Shown here: piece by piece, positions 1 to 8,980 of the stretch
Layout: every line of letters begins with the position of its first letter
Numbering within the stretch: the first letter of the stretch is position 1
DNA from: Rossellomorea arthrocnemi
Lineage (GTDB): Bacteria > Bacillota > Bacilli > Bacillales > Bacillaceae_B
DNA length: 64,000 bases
Reading direction: 5' to 3'
Assembly: GCF_904424705.1 (NCBI RefSeq)
Contig: NZ_CAJGBF010000003.1
Coordinates: 62,001-126,000 of the forward strand
The notes under the pieces: model-generated
What the model saw: the letters and a program-made list of their open reading frames with translations, nothing else
What the model was told of the DNA's origin: nothing
Databases searched by the model: none
Program-made: the position numbers and the translations under genes

Positions 1-1
1 T

Positions 2-202
2 AGAGAATTAAATGAACGGGCTGAAAAAATCAAGCTGTTGGATTTTCAAATGGAACAGCTGAATATCCTGCCGATCGGCAGCGAACTGAAGGAAAAAGAA
101 GTCCAAGGTATGATGGACATTCAAGTTGGTGACAATTGGGAAGAAGAAACATTATCCAAAACAATTATCATAGAAGATGGAATTGTGAAAGAAATTCGTT
201 AA
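2..202 (+). CDS. ylqD: YlqD family protein, C-terminal part
   Basis: Only the last 66 residues are present; the start lies before the window. The reading frame from base 2 is open to a TAA at 200-202 and gives an acidic/basic mixed, probably helical peptide (starts [11 protein letters not shown], ends [12 protein letters not shown]). YlqD is a small cytoplasmic protein of unknown function that sits directly before rimM in Bacillus. The identification rests on that position and on the look of the C-terminus, since a 66-residue fragment has no catalytic motif. It ends 17 bp before rimM, so the two are probably co-transcribed. Confidence 0.75.
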   Translation, partial: RELNERAEKIKLLDFQMEQLNILPIGSELKEKEVQGMMDIQVGDNWEEETLSKTIIIEDGIVKEIR

Positions 203-219
203 TGCAAGAGGTGAATGTG

Positions 220-738
220 ATGGAAAAGTGGTTTAAAGTAGGTAAGATTGTCAACACACATGGGGTTAAAGGAGAAGTAAAGGTCGTTTCAACAACGGAT
301 TTCCCAGAAGAGCGTTATCAAATAGGGAACACCCTTTCCTTATTCAAAATGGAAGATCAAGATCCAATCAGTCTAGTGATCAAATCTCACAGAAGCCATA
401 AAAACTTTGATTTACTTACCTTTGAGGGATATGAAAATATCAATGAGGTCGAAAAGTTTAAAGAAGGAATTCTGAAGGTGCAAGAAGACCAGTTACAGGA
501 ACTGGATGAAGGGGAGTACTACTTCCATGAGATTGTGGGCTGTAAGGTAAAGACGACTGCAGGTGAAGACCTCGGTACCATTAAAGAGATTTTGAGCCCC
601 GGTGCGAACGATGTATGGGTAGTGAAAGGGGAGCGCGGGAAAGAGTACCTCATACCCTACATTGAGGATATAGTGATAAGTGTCGATATTGAACAACAGC
701 TCATCACGATTGAGCCGATGGAAGGCCTGTTATCATGA
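220..738 (+). CDS. rimM: 16S rRNA processing protein RimM
   Basis: Ribosome maturation factor that binds protein S19 and helps assemble the 30S head. The 172-residue product has the usual two parts: an N-terminal beta-barrel beginning [20 protein letters not shown] and a C-terminal PRC-barrel ([13 protein letters not shown]... [10 protein letters not shown]). The frame is open upstream to 136, but the ATG at 220 is chosen because an AGAGGTG-type ribosome site lies 7-8 nt before it and the family motif begins there. Its stop overlaps the trmD start, indicating translational coupling. Confidence 0.97.
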   Translation: MEKWFKVGKIVNTHGVKGEVKVVSTTDFPEERYQIGNTLSLFKMEDQDPISLVIKSHRSHKNFDLLTFEGYENINEVEKFKEGILKVQEDQLQELDEGEYYFHEIVGCKVKTTAGEDLGTIKEILSPGANDVWVVKGERGKEYLIPYIEDIVISVDIEQQLITIEPMEGLLS

Positions 739-1472
739 TGAGAATTGACGTGCTATCTCTTTTTCCCGGGATGTTTGAGGGTATCTTCGGCGATTCGATA
801 TTAAAAAAGGCGAAGGAAAAAGAAGCCGTAACCTATAATGTAATTAACTTTCGTGAGTACGCCGACAATAAACATAATCAAGTAGATGATTATCCATACG
901 GTGGGGGAGCAGGAATGGTTTTGAAGCCTCAGCCGATATTTGATGCGGTTGAGGCATTGCAAAAAGAAGAGAATTCAAAACCGAGGGTCATCCTCATGTG
1001 CCCTCAGGGAGAACGCTATACCCAACAAAAGGCAGAGGAACTTGCGAAAGAAGATCACCTCGTATTTATATGCGGTCATTATGAAGGGTATGATGAACGA
1101 ATCAGAGAGCACGTGGTAACCGACGAAATCTCCATTGGTGACTATGTGTTGACCGGCGGGGAACTCGGTGCGATGGTGGTCATAGATAGTGTTGTCCGTC
1201 TGCTTCCCGGAGTACTTGGGAATGAGGATTCCCCCATACTTGATTCGTTCTCTTCAGGTCTCTTAGAGCATCCGCATTACACCCGTCCTTCGGATTTCAG
1301 AGGGATGAAGGTACCCGGAGAGTTGATTTCAGGAAATCATCGTCTGATCGATGAATGGAGAGAGAAAGAGAGCCTGAGAAGGACCTATGAGAGAAGACCG
1401 GATCTATTAGAGAGTTATCCCCTCACAGATCGACAAAAGACGTGGATAGAGGAATGGAGAAACTCTAAATAG
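735..1472 (+). CDS. trmD: tRNA (guanine-N1)-methyltransferase TrmD
   Basis: SpoU-like (SPOUT) methyltransferase that makes m1G37 next to the anticodon and prevents +1 frameshifting. 245 residues, normal length. The trefoil-knot SAM site is visible as [11 protein letters not shown] and [15 protein letters not shown], and the GGGAGMV motif lies near residue 55. Two adjacent ATG codons (735 and 738) are possible starts; both fit the family N-terminus ([13 protein letters not shown]). The gene overlaps the rimM stop by 4 bp. The rimM-trmD-rplS order is conserved in many bacteria. Confidence 0.97.
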   Translation: MMRIDVLSLFPGMFEGIFGDSILKKAKEKEAVTYNVINFREYADNKHNQVDDYPYGGGAGMVLKPQPIFDAVEALQKEENSKPRVILMCPQGERYTQQKAEELAKEDHLVFICGHYEGYDERIREHVVTDEISIGDYVLTGGELGAMVVIDSVVRLLPGVLGNEDSPILDSFSSGLLEHPHYTRPSDFRGMKVPGELISGNHRLIDEWREKESLRRTYERRPDLLESYPLTDRQKTWIEEWRNSK

Positions 1473-1476
1473 GCTA

Positions 1477-1505
1477 TTGCATCCTGAATGCCTGTATGAT
1501 ATTAT
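1477..1505 (+). promoter_or_regulatory. candidate sigma-A promoter of rplS
   Basis: TTGCAT at 1477-1482 and TATTAT at 1500-1505 are separated by exactly 17 bp, a good match to TTGACA/TATAAT. It lies just after the trmD stop and places the transcript start near 1512, right where the leader hairpin of rplS begins. This would let L19 be made independently of rimM-trmD. Confidence 0.6.
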
Positions 1506-1511
1506 ATTCTT

Positions 1512-1608
1512 TGTGGTTCCAGGAGTTAGCTCCTGAAGTCATGGATCCCGATGTTCCGCTGCAATCAATCGCTTTTGTAAGAGCATCTGTTGGAAGGAGT
1601 TGAATAAG
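1512..1608 (+). promoter_or_regulatory. rplS leader, probable L19 autoregulatory RNA
   Basis: Non-coding leader between the candidate promoter and rplS. It contains a perfect 6-bp hairpin, CAGGAG (1520-1525) and CTCCTG (1530-1535), closed by a 4-base loop, followed by a conserved-looking stretch before the Shine-Dalgarno AAGGAG at 1594-1599. An L19 leader element is known upstream of rplS in Bacillaceae. I place it by location and hairpin, not by model search. Confidence 0.5.
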
Positions 1609-1953
1609 ATGCACAAATTAATCGAAGATATTACGAAAGAACAACTTCGCTCTGATCTACCATCTTTCCGTCCTGGTGATACAGTACGTGTACACGTTAA
1701 CATCGTTGAGGGTACCCGTGAACGTATTCAGGTTTACGAAGGAGTAGTAATCAAACGCCGTGGTGGCGGTATCAGCGAAACATTTACTGTTCGTAAAATT
1801 TCTTACGGTGTAGGTGTTGAGCGTACTTTCCCAGTACACACACCTAAAATCGCTAAATTAGAAGTTATTCGTCGCGGTAAAGTCCGTCGTGCGAAACTTT
1901 ATTACCTACGTAATCTGCGTGGTAAAGCGGCTCGTATTAAAGAAATTCGATAA
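1609..1953 (+). CDS. rplS: 50S ribosomal protein L19
   Basis: Ribosomal protein at the 30S-50S interface. 114 residues with the classic core [32 protein letters not shown] and the basic tail KAARIKEIR. The ATG at 1609 is used, not a TTG three codons upstream, because AAGGAG at 1594-1599 is 9 nt before it and the family starts M-x-K-L-I. Codon use is strongly biased (cgt, gta, gaa), as expected of a highly expressed gene. Confidence 0.98.
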   Translation: MHKLIEDITKEQLRSDLPSFRPGDTVRVHVNIVEGTRERIQVYEGVVIKRRGGGISETFTVRKISYGVGVERTFPVHTPKIAKLEVIRRGKVRRAKLYYLRNLRGKAARIKEIR

Positions 1954-1962
1954 GAACGTAAG

Positions 1963-1998
1963 AAAAGGAGCTTGGAGACAAGCTCCTTTTCCTTTTTC
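1963..1998 (+). terminator. Rho-independent terminator after rplS
   Basis: Perfect 11-bp stem AAAAGGAGCTT (1963-1973) with AAGCTCCTTTT (1980-1990), 6-nt loop, then a T-rich tail. It separates the rplS operon from the signal peptidase gene. Confidence 0.9.
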
Positions 1999-2009
1999 TA
2001 AAACCTTTC

Positions 2010-2034
2010 GTTCAAGGGAATAGAAAGAGGGTAT
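2010..2034 (+). promoter_or_regulatory. candidate sigma-B promoter of the signal peptidase gene
   Basis: GTTCAA at 2010-2015 and GGGTAT at 2029-2034 are 13 bp apart. The sigma-B consensus in Bacillus is GTTTAA, 12-15 bp, GGGTAT, so this is a 11 of 12 base match at an accepted spacing. It lies directly after the rplS terminator and about 80-95 bp before the gene. I saw no convincing sigma-A promoter in the same gap; a TAGAAT at 2088 lacks a -35 partner. Confidence 0.45.
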
Positions 2035-2128
2035 CGACTATTTTCGGGAAACCACCAATTTTTAATGAGAATTAGGAGAATTTCTAGTAGAATAGAAAAA
2101 GATAGAAAAAATCATGGGTGGTGGAGAT

Positions 2129-2668
2129 GTGGTTAAAGAAAAAAACGAGTGGTGGGAGTGGATGAAGGCCCTGTTAATTGCAGTCGGATTAGCTGCTATT
2201 ATCAGATTCTTTTTATTTGCACCCATAGTTGTTGATGGATTATCAATGATGCCTACTTTACATAATGGTGACCGGATGATAGTAAGTAAACTGGGTGAGC
2301 CTGAGCGATTCGATATCGTCGTTTTCCATGCACCTGAACATAAGGACTATATTAAGCGTGTCATTGGATTGCCGGGGGATAAGGTAGAGTATAAAGATGA
2401 TACATTATATATTAACGGAAAAGCCTATTCAGAACCCTATCTCAATGAATACAAAGGTCAATTGAACGGTGGTGTCTTAACCGAAGATTTCACATTAAAA
2501 GACATAACCGGGGAAGAAACGGTTCCGGATGGTGAAATCTTTGTCATGGGAGATAATCGTCGATTCAGTAAAGATAGCCGACATATCGGAACGGTCTCGA
2601 CAGATGAAGTGATCGGGGACACAAAAGTGATCTATTGGCCTGTTAAAGATATCGGTTTGGTGAAATAA
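2129..2668 (+). CDS. lepB: type I signal peptidase (SipS/LepB type)
   Basis: Membrane-anchored peptidase that removes signal peptides from exported proteins on the outer face of the membrane. One N-terminal membrane segment (about residues 13-31) is followed by the catalytic Ser39 in [10 protein letters not shown], the catalytic Lys76 in [12 protein letters not shown] and the conserved box [14 protein letters not shown]. 179 residues, as in the short Bacillus enzymes. A GTG at 2129 is preferred because GGTGG lies about 7 nt before it; an in-frame ATG at 2114 has no clear ribosome site and would add five residues. Bacillus strains carry several paralogues, so the exact Sip letter cannot be assigned. 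Confidence 0.95.
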   Translation: MVKEKNEWWEWMKALLIAVGLAAIIRFFLFAPIVVDGLSMMPTLHNGDRMIVSKLGEPERFDIVVFHAPEHKDYIKRVIGLPGDKVEYKDDTLYINGKAYSEPYLNEYKGQLNGGVLTEDFTLKDITGEETVPDGEIFVMGDNRRFSKDSRHIGTVSTDEVIGDTKVIYWPVKDIGLVK

Positions 2669-2696
2669 TAGAAAAAAGTCGTTTGGAGGTGGTCAT

Positions 2697-3563
2697 ATGA
2701 CAATACAATGGTTTCCAGGGCATATGGCTAAAGCTCGTAGACAAGTTACTGAGAAATTAAAACTTGTAGACATAGTGATTGAATTGGTAGATGCAAGAAT
2801 CCCGTTATCATCCAGAAATCCGATGATTGAAGAAATCATTGGTCAAAAGCCACGACTCGTTTTATTAAATAAAGCAGACATGGCAGACACAAACAGGACC
2901 AATCAGTGGATTGCCTACTTCAAAGAGCAGGGAATTACAGCCCTTGCGGTAAATGCACAGGCCGGCAAAGGTCTCCAAGTCATCGTGCAGGCTGCTAAAG
3001 AAATCCTGAAAGATAAATTCGACCGCATGAAGTCGAGAGGAATGAGGCCACGTGCCATCAGGGCAATGATTGTGGGGATTCCAAATGTAGGTAAATCCAC
3101 ATTGATCAACCGGCTTGCGAAGAAAAACATCGCAAAAACAGGGAATACACCTGGCGTGACGAAAGCCCAGCAGTGGATCAAGGTTGGAAAAGAACTTGAA
3201 TTGCTCGATACTCCAGGGATATTATGGCCGAAGTTTGAAGATCCGAAGGTTGGTTATAAACTGGCTTTAACGGGTGCGATTAAAGATACCATCCTGAATT
3301 TGCAGGATATTGCCGTATACGGCTTGCGTTTTCTGGCAGAAAACTATCCGGAGAGATTAGAAGAGCGATACGGCCTCGATGGAATACCTGAAGAAGTAGT
3401 GGATAGTTTTGATATAATCGGGGCTAAAAGAGGCTGTCTGATGGCTGGTGGAGAAGTGAATTATGACAAGACGTCTGAAGTCATCGTGAGGGATATCCGA
3501 AATGTCCAATTAGGACCTATGACATTTGATTTCATTGGGGAAACTGAAAAAGATAGTGAATAA
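2697..3563 (+). CDS. rbgA: ribosome biogenesis GTPase RbgA (YlqF)
   Basis: Essential GTPase for late 50S assembly in Bacillus; it acts on 45S precursors lacking L16. The GTPase motifs are circularly permuted, as expected: NKAD (G4) at residues 58-61, GIPNVGKST (G1) at 127-135, and DTPG (G3) at 171-174, followed by a C-terminal ANTAR-like helical domain. 288 residues, close to the family length of about 282. GGAGGTGG just before the ATG is a strong ribosome site. It is followed by a terminator. Confidence 0.98.
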   Translation: MTIQWFPGHMAKARRQVTEKLKLVDIVIELVDARIPLSSRNPMIEEIIGQKPRLVLLNKADMADTNRTNQWIAYFKEQGITALAVNAQAGKGLQVIVQAAKEILKDKFDRMKSRGMRPRAIRAMIVGIPNVGKSTLINRLAKKNIAKTGNTPGVTKAQQWIKVGKELELLDTPGILWPKFEDPKVGYKLALTGAIKDTILNLQDIAVYGLRFLAENYPERLEERYGLDGIPEEVVDSFDIIGAKRGCLMAGGEVNYDKTSEVIVRDIRNVQLGPMTFDFIGETEKDSE

Positions 3564-3567
3564 AAGG

Positions 3568-3618
3568 AAGAGGCTGTATAAAGGGACGGAATCTCTTTGA
3601 AGCAGCCTCTTTATTTTT
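3568..3618 (+). terminator. Rho-independent terminator after rbgA
   Basis: AAGAGGCTG (3568-3576) pairs with CAGCCTCTT (3603-3611) as a 9-bp stem around a 26-nt loop that can fold further (AAAGGGA with TCTCTTT), followed by TTATTTTTG. It lies only about 40 bp before rnhB. Confidence 0.8.
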
Positions 3619-3654
3619 GTGGTGGATATCCGATATATACGAGGAGGAACAAAA

Positions 3655-4437
3655 GTGGTGAGAGTACATAGAACGATCAAAGAAATTAAAGTATTGATCG
3701 GGGCCCTGTCTGATTCGGATCCAATATGGGAGGAACTGAAACAGGATGATAGAAAAGGTGTTCAGAGACTTTTGCAGCAGCAAGAACGGGAATGGGTGAA
3801 GAAGGAAAAGGAGAAAGAAGAATTTGAAACTCTCACCCGATATGAAAAGGAGCTGCGCCTTCAAGGCTTTACCCACATCGCCGGGATAGACGAAGTGGGG
3901 AGGGGGCCACTTGCCGGACCGGTAGTCACGGCAGCTGTCATCCTTCCCCATGACTTCTTTTTGGCAGGATTGAATGATAGCAAAAAGCTTTCAGAGACGA
4001 AAAGAGAAGAATATTATGAATATATCCGGGAAAACGCCATTTCGATCGGGGTAGGTATGGTCCATGCGGAAGAAATTGATTCCATCAATATTTATCAAGC
4101 GACGAAAAAGGCGATGAATGAAGCAATCGTTCATCTGCCGGTTCAGCCTGATTACTTATTAATTGATGCGATGAAAATTCATTCACCATTTCCAAGTCAA
4201 TCAATCATTAAAGGGGACTCGAAAAGTATTTCCATTGCTGCTGCGTCAATTATCGCTAAGGTTACAAGAGACAGGATGATGAAGGAATATGCTGTAAAAT
4301 ACCCGGGCTATGCATTCGAGAAGAATGCCGGGTATGGAACTAAAGACCATTTAATGGGATTGAAACGATTCGGTGTAACCCCTCTTCATCGAAAAAGCTT
4401 TGCACCGGTAAAGGAGCTTCTTCACGCTGATCATTAA
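3655..4437 (+). CDS. rnhB: ribonuclease HII
   Basis: Removes RNA from RNA-DNA hybrids and single ribonucleotides from DNA. 260 residues with the active-site signature [17 protein letters not shown] near residue 77, LNDSKKLSE, and the later acidic site LLIDAM; the C-terminus has the conserved GYGTKDHL. An extra N-terminal helical region of about 70 residues is typical of Bacillus RNase HII. The GTG at 3655 is chosen (GAGGAGGA ends 6 nt before); a second GTG at 3658 is equally possible, while the open frame back to 3619 overlaps the terminator. Confidence 0.97.
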   Translation: MVRVHRTIKEIKVLIGALSDSDPIWEELKQDDRKGVQRLLQQQEREWVKKEKEKEEFETLTRYEKELRLQGFTHIAGIDEVGRGPLAGPVVTAAVILPHDFFLAGLNDSKKLSETKREEYYEYIRENAISIGVGMVHAEEIDSINIYQATKKAMNEAIVHLPVQPDYLLIDAMKIHSPFPSQSIIKGDSKSISIAAASIIAKVTRDRMMKEYAVKYPGYAFEKNAGYGTKDHLMGLKRFGVTPLHRKSFAPVKELLHADH

Positions 4438-4507
4438 GTGAAGTATTGAAATCCTAAGAACAAAAGTTGAGTATTACTACTAAATAATGGGAAGGGAGGA
4501 AAGGGAG

Positions 4508-6286
4508 ATGACTTACATTCATGGTACTTCAGGTAATCGACCACTCTCCTCTGCAGCTGGGAAGCCATTTTCATTACAAGAAGGAAAGGTAATTAATATT
4601 AAGGTACATAAGCTATTGGGAAATGACGTTGCAGAGGTATCTGCTAATGGCCAGAGGTTCGTGGCGAAGCTTGAAGCTCATTTGATGACAGGAGAGCGTC
4701 ACTGGGTGGAAGTGAAGCAAACAGAGAATGGAATAAGCCTTCAGTTAATACCCTCTCAAAATGGAGATGGGAAGAACATAGCATCCAAACTCTTACATCA
4801 CCTTTCCATTTCTACCAAAGAGAAAGAAATGACTTCACTGGTGATGGAACTTGTGAAGAACAAGATACCAATTTCAAAAGACATGCTGGTATTTGCAGAG
4901 AAGCATGTAAGGGGCAATGAAGCATCTCATAACATTAAGTTAATTGTAGAAATGGCAAATAAGAATTTGCCGTTTACAGACAGGATATTCTTTTCGATGA
5001 AATCCGGAGAGAAGACTGATTTTATTTCCATGTTGGACACACTCTCTTTAAAGTTAAGTGAAACAGGCAGGGATGCAGATACCCTTAATTTGCTTCAAAA
5101 ACTGCAAAAACCTATAAGAATGAACATTTCTGAAAACCTCGTCATTAAAGCCTTGACTGGGTTGGCAGATTCTTCTCAACCCTTTTCAAATCGATTGGGG
5201 CATTTTGATTTATTGAAGTCCCTTGGATTCTTTTCAAATGAAGCAGTCATGGATCAATGGAAGGAACGGCTAACGAGGATGATACAGGACCGGCTGCCAA
5301 TAGAAGGGGGGAAGAGTAGGAAAGGTGAGCAATTACATGGAACGTCACCCCAAACCCGTCCTGCAGAGAATCTTCGGAATGAGTTCAACCGGCTTTCATC
5401 AAAAATTGGCACCGGACCGGAGTACCTTAAAGGAGTTTCCTCCCTTGTTGATAAATTGATGGTGTCAGCAAACCACATGAAGGGAAGGAAAGATGATGCT
5501 TCTGAATCAGTGGCAAAACAGCTTGTTGGATTGGCAGGGAAGGAGAAACTTGTAGAAATGAATCTTACCAAGCTTGAGAAGTTGTGGGGAACTGGTGTCC
5601 CTTCCTCCAATCAGGAGAAGATTTTTCAACAGCTTCATCACCAAACGGTTTTGGAACTTTCGCAACAATTGAGGGGAGAAGAATTGGCCAAAGTATTAAA
5701 AAGGGTGATTGGGGATTTCGGGATCAATTATGAAGCTCAGTTCCATAAAGGATTTGAGATCCACGGTCAGACTCTCAAGGAGCATCTTATCGGGTTAAGT
5801 CAGCACCACCCTGCATCAGACATACGCCAACTGGCTGATGAGATTGTTTTAAAAATGAACCATCAGGTGCTTCAATCTCAGGATCATTCCCCATTTCTAA
5901 CGATCGTTCAACAATTTCCCCTGTATCTGTTTGGACGAAACACAGATATTACTCTGCAATGGACAGGAAAAGAGAAGGAAAAGGGTGTAATAGATGGGGA
6001 TTACTGCCGTGTATTATTGTATTTGCAGCTGGAGGGGTTAAATGAGACATTAGTCGATATGCAGGTTCAAAACCGTGTGATATCCTTAACTGTCTGGAAT
6101 GACCATTCTGTTGTTGAGTCGCTGACCCAATCATTTATTCCTGATCTGAAAGAAGGACTGGAGAAACTGGACTATCAGCTATTAACCGTAAAGGTGAAGA
6201 TTCCGGATAAACACACAAGGCTATCAGAAAAAATCCTGGGTGATCAGCCTAATCAAACATTTTCCGGAGTTGATGTAAAGATATGA
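4508..6286 (+). CDS. ylqG: YlqG, large protein with FliK-like C-terminal domain
   Basis: 592 residues of unknown function. The gene lies between rnhB and ylqH, as ylqG does in B. subtilis. No signal peptide or membrane segment is visible. The last 80 residues (about 500-580: LQLEGLNETLVDMQVQNRVI then SLTQSFIPDLKEGLEKLDYQ) look like the flagellar hook-length-control domain of FliK: a beta-hairpin on ligand strength, then a helix and a final strand. The middle is low-complexity, helix-rich and poorly conserved, again like FliK. The ATG at 4508 follows GGAGG by 8 nt; an in-frame ATG at 4487 precedes that ribosome site. Function is inferred only from shape and neighbour. Confidence 0.8.
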   Translation: MTYIHGTSGNRPLSSAAGKPFSLQEGKVINIKVHKLLGNDVAEVSANGQRFVAKLEAHLMTGERHWVEVKQTENGISLQLIPSQNGDGKNIASKLLHHLSISTKEKEMTSLVMELVKNKIPISKDMLVFAEKHVRGNEASHNIKLIVEMANKNLPFTDRIFFSMKSGEKTDFISMLDTLSLKLSETGRDADTLNLLQKLQKPIRMNISENLVIKALTGLADSSQPFSNRLGHFDLLKSLGFFSNEAVMDQWKERLTRMIQDRLPIEGGKSRKGEQLHGTSPQTRPAENLRNEFNRLSSKIGTGPEYLKGVSSLVDKLMVSANHMKGRKDDASESVAKQLVGLAGKEKLVEMNLTKLEKLWGTGVPSSNQEKIFQQLHHQTVLELSQQLRGEELAKVLKRVIGDFGINYEAQFHKGFEIHGQTLKEHLIGLSQHHPASDIRQLADEIVLKMNHQVLQSQDHSPFLTIVQQFPLYLFGRNTDITLQWTGKEKEKGVIDGDYCRVLLYLQLEGLNETLVDMQVQNRVISLTVWNDHSVVESLTQSFIPDLKEGLEKLDYQLLTVKVKIPDKHTRLSEKILGDQPNQTFSGVDVKI

Positions 6287-6564
6287 AAGACAGGTATGAG
6301 CGGAAGGAAGCAATTGCTTTAGGGTACAACCAGCATGACGGTTCAGCACCAAAAGTCGTGGCAAAAGGAAAAGGCATTATTGCTGAAAACATTCTTTCGA
6401 AAGCGACTGAGCATGGTGTACCTGTACAGGAAGATAAGAGCCTTTTGTCCCTTCTCGGGAACCTGGATACAGGTGAATCCATCCCGGAGGAATTATACGG
6501 TGCAGTCGCAGAAGTCTTTGCTTTTATCTACCGTTTGGACAGAGACATTTCTAAGATGGACTAA
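6283..6564 (+). CDS. ylqH: YlqH, FlhB C-terminal domain homologue
   Basis: 93 residues, overlapping the ylqG stop by 4 bp. It aligns along its whole length with the part of FlhB that follows the autocleavage site NPTH: EAIALGY matches FAIALKY, APKVVAKGKG matches APFVVAKGVD, and IPEELYGAVAEVFAFIYRL matches VPEEFFKAVAEILAYVYRI of the full FlhB at 34870-35952. The NPTH motif itself is absent and there is no membrane region, so it corresponds to a free FlhB C-terminal fragment (FlhX type). It is an intact gene, not debris: the order is conserved in Bacillus. Its role is not established. Confidence 0.85.
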   Translation: MKDRYERKEAIALGYNQHDGSAPKVVAKGKGIIAENILSKATEHGVPVQEDKSLLSLLGNLDTGESIPEELYGAVAEVFAFIYRLDRDISKMD

Positions 6565-6738
6565 GAAAACAGATTTTGTTCCGGGATCATCTCAATACCT
6601 TGGTTCGAGATGTACTATATATTTTTTAAGTATAGTAATTTATTAGCACTACTCCCAATAAACATGGCGTGAGGGAGACGAATTCTACTGAATTATGTTC
6701 GGAATTTTTAAATTAATATAATATTTTTAGCATAATGG
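6565..6738 (+). other. ylqH-sucC intergenic region
   Basis: AT-rich spacer. It holds a weak hairpin, CATCTC with GAGATG (about 6587-6611), followed by T-rich sequence, and a second weak pair ACTATA/TATAGT around a T run. Either could end the ylqH transcript, but neither is a strong terminator. No gene was found. Confidence 0.4.
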
Positions 6739-6767
6739 TAGACAGATATACTGTCATTTTATACAAT
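6739..6767 (+). promoter_or_regulatory. candidate sigma-A promoter of sucCD
   Basis: TAGACA (6739-6744) and TACAAT (6762-6767) are 17 bp apart; each differs from consensus at one base. A small inverted repeat GACAG-ATATA-CTGTC (6741-6755) lies within the spacer. The predicted start, near 6774, falls inside a cre site. Confidence 0.65.
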
Positions 6768-6780
6768 GAAAGCGCAGTCT
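6766..6780 (+). promoter_or_regulatory. cre site (CcpA operator) over the sucC transcription start
   Basis: ATGAAAGCGCAGTCT matches the catabolite-responsive element consensus WTGNAANCGNWNNCW at every defined position. It begins on the last bases of the -10 box and covers the predicted start, so CcpA bound here would block transcription. TCA-cycle genes are commonly under glucose repression in Bacillus. Confidence 0.6.
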
Positions 6781-6812
6781 ATTTTTTGAAGAGTTTGATA
6801 GGAGGATGGAAA

Positions 6813-7973
6813 ATGAATATCCATGAATATCAAGGTAAAGAAATCCTCAGAAATTACGGGGTGTCCGTACCAAATGGTAAAGTGGCTTTTACAGCTGAAG
6901 AAGCAGTAGAAGCGGCGAAAACGTTAGATTCTAGCGTATATGTAGTGAAGGCTCAAATCCATGCAGGTGGTCGAGGCAAAGCTGGTGGAGTCAAAATCGC
7001 CAAAAGCCTGGACGAAGTGCGTACATATGCAGAAGAGTTAATTGGTAAAACTTTAGTTACTCACCAAACGGGTCCTGAAGGTAAGGAAGTAAAGCGCTTA
7101 CTTATCGAAGAAGGCTGTGATATCAAGAAAGAATATTATGTAGGTCTTGTATTGGACCGAGCAACTTCACAAGTTGTCCTGATGGCTTCAGAAGAAGGCG
7201 GAACGGAAATTGAAGAAGTAGCAGAACAAACTCCGGAAAAAATCTTTAAAGAGTACATCGATCCTGTTGTTGGATTAACAGGTTTCCAAGCGAGACGTAT
7301 TGCATTCAATATCAACATTCCTCAAAAGCTTGTTGGAAAAGCAGCTAAATTCATGATGGGTCTTTACAATGTGTACGTCCAAAAGGATGCTTCCATTGTT
7401 GAAATTAACCCGTTAGTAGTAACAGGGGATGGAGACGTAATGGCACTTGATGCGAAGTTCAACTTCGATTCAAATGCATTATATCGTCAAAAAGATGTCA
7501 TCGAGTTACGAGATCTTGAAGAAGAAGATGCGAAAGAAATTGAAGCTTCTAAGTATGACCTAAGCTATATTTCCCTTGACGGTAATATCGGGTGTATGGT
7601 TAACGGAGCTGGTCTTGCCATGGCTACGATGGACATCGTGAAGCATTATGGCGGAGATCCCGCTAACTTCCTTGATGTTGGGGGCGGTGCCACAGCTGAA
7701 AAGGTAACAGAAGCATTCAAAATCATCCTTTCTGATGAAAACGTTAAAGGTATTTTCGTCAATATCTTCGGTGGAATCATGAAATGTGACGTCATTGCAA
7801 CAGGAGTAGTGGAAGCAGCTAAGCAAATCGGTCTTCAAGTACCTCTAGTTGTACGTCTTGAAGGTACAAACGTTGACCTAGGAAAAGAAATCCTGAATCA
7901 ATCAGGATTGAATATTATTGCAGCTGAATCCATGGCAGACGGCGCACAAAAAATCGTTGAGCAAGTAGGCTAA
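6813..7973 (+). CDS. sucC: succinyl-CoA synthetase, beta subunit
   Basis: ADP-forming subunit of the TCA-cycle enzyme that converts succinyl-CoA to succinate with nucleotide phosphorylation. 386 residues: an N-terminal ATP-grasp domain ([16 protein letters not shown] near residue 46) and a C-terminal ligase domain with [14 protein letters not shown] and the ending [13 protein letters not shown]. The ATG at 6813 has AGGAGG 7 nt upstream; the frame is open further upstream but without a ribosome site. Confidence 0.98.
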   Translation: MNIHEYQGKEILRNYGVSVPNGKVAFTAEEAVEAAKTLDSSVYVVKAQIHAGGRGKAGGVKIAKSLDEVRTYAEELIGKTLVTHQTGPEGKEVKRLLIEEGCDIKKEYYVGLVLDRATSQVVLMASEEGGTEIEEVAEQTPEKIFKEYIDPVVGLTGFQARRIAFNINIPQKLVGKAAKFMMGLYNVYVQKDASIVEINPLVVTGDGDVMALDAKFNFDSNALYRQKDVIELRDLEEEDAKEIEASKYDLSYISLDGNIGCMVNGAGLAMATMDIVKHYGGDPANFLDVGGGATAEKVTEAFKIILSDENVKGIFVNIFGGIMKCDVIATGVVEAAKQIGLQVPLVVRLEGTNVDLGKEILNQSGLNIIAAESMADGAQKIVEQVG

Positions 7974-7989
7974 GAAAGGCGGGGGACTA

Positions 7990-8892
7990 ATGAGCGTATT
8001 TATTAATAAAGATACCAAGGTTGTTGTACAAGGAATTACAGGATCAACAGCTTTATTCCATACAAAGCAAATGCTTGAATACGGTACACAAATCGTGGCA
8101 GGTGTAACACCTGGAAAAGGCGGAACAGAGGTTGAAGGCGTACCTGTTTTCAATACGGTGGAAGAAGCAAAGAAAGCAACTGGCGTAAATGCATCCGTCA
8201 TTTATGTTCCTGCTCCATTTGCAGCAGATGCAATCATGGAAGCGGTAGATGCCGAGCTTGATTTAGCCATTTGTATCACAGAGCATATTCCTGTGTTGGA
8301 TATGGTGAAGGTTAAGCGTTATATGGAAGGCAAGAAAACTCGCCTTGTTGGGCCAAACTGTCCTGGAGTCATTACTCCTGACGAGTGTAAAATTGGTATC
8401 ATGCCAGGTTACATCCATACAAAAGGTCATGTAGGGGTGGTTTCACGTTCTGGTACTCTGACGTATGAAGCTGTTCACCAACTTTCACAAGCTGGAATCG
8501 GACAATCAACGGCAGTAGGTATCGGAGGAGATCCTGTAAACGGTACAGATTTCATCGACGTATTGAAAGCATTTAATGAAGATGAGGACACGTATGCCGT
8601 GATCATGATTGGTGAGATCGGTGGTACGGCCGAAGAAGAAGCTGCTGAATGGATCAAAGCCAATATGACGAAGCCTGTAGTCGGCTTCATCGGAGGACGT
8701 ACGGCACCTCCAGGGAAACGTATGGGTCATGCCGGTGCTATCATTTCCGGTGGTAAAGGAACGGCTGATGAGAAAATCCGTGTTATGAATGAATGCGGGA
8801 TTCAAGTAGCCCCAACTCCTTCAGATATGGGCGAAACATTGATCAAGGTTCTGAAAGAAGAAGGAATCCTCGATAAATGTAAAACTCATTAA
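7990..8892 (+). CDS. sucD: succinyl-CoA synthetase, alpha subunit
   Basis: CoA-binding subunit, 300 residues. The Rossmann start [18 protein letters not shown], the CoA site and the phosphorylated histidine His247 in [18 protein letters not shown] are all present. It follows sucC after 16 bp with an AAAGGCGGGGG ribosome site, so the two subunits are co-expressed. A strong terminator follows, closing a two-gene operon. Confidence 0.98.
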   Translation: MSVFINKDTKVVVQGITGSTALFHTKQMLEYGTQIVAGVTPGKGGTEVEGVPVFNTVEEAKKATGVNASVIYVPAPFAADAIMEAVDAELDLAICITEHIPVLDMVKVKRYMEGKKTRLVGPNCPGVITPDECKIGIMPGYIHTKGHVGVVSRSGTLTYEAVHQLSQAGIGQSTAVGIGGDPVNGTDFIDVLKAFNEDEDTYAVIMIGEIGGTAEEEAAEWIKANMTKPVVGFIGGRTAPPGKRMGHAGAIISGGKGTADEKIRVMNECGIQVAPTPSDMGETLIKVLKEEGILDKCKTH

Positions 8893-8901
8893 TTTTTGTA
8901 T

Positions 8902-8937
8902 TGAGACTGATAGCATAGCTATCAGTCTCAGTTTTAT
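8902..8937 (+). terminator. Rho-independent terminator after sucD
   Basis: Perfect 13-bp stem TGAGACTGATAGC (8902-8914) with GCTATCAGTCTCA (8918-8930), 3-nt loop, then GTTTTAT. Strong hairpin with a rather short U tract. Confidence 0.85.
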
Positions 8938-8980
8938 CTATTTATATTTATTTCACTAAATAATCGTTAGGAGGCTGTAA

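Noticed and set aside
136-219. 28 extra in-frame codons before rimM
   Set aside because: They overlap the end of ylqD, lack a ribosome site and are not part of the RimM family N-terminus.
3532-3951. 139-codon minus-strand open frame across the rbgA-rnhB junction
   Set aside because: It runs through a terminator and conserved coding sequence on the other strand, has no ribosome site and low-complexity translation.
6283-6564. ylqH as a broken flhB pseudogene
   Set aside because: It has its own start, overlaps ylqG neatly, has an intact domain and a conserved location in Bacillus; the full flhB is elsewhere.
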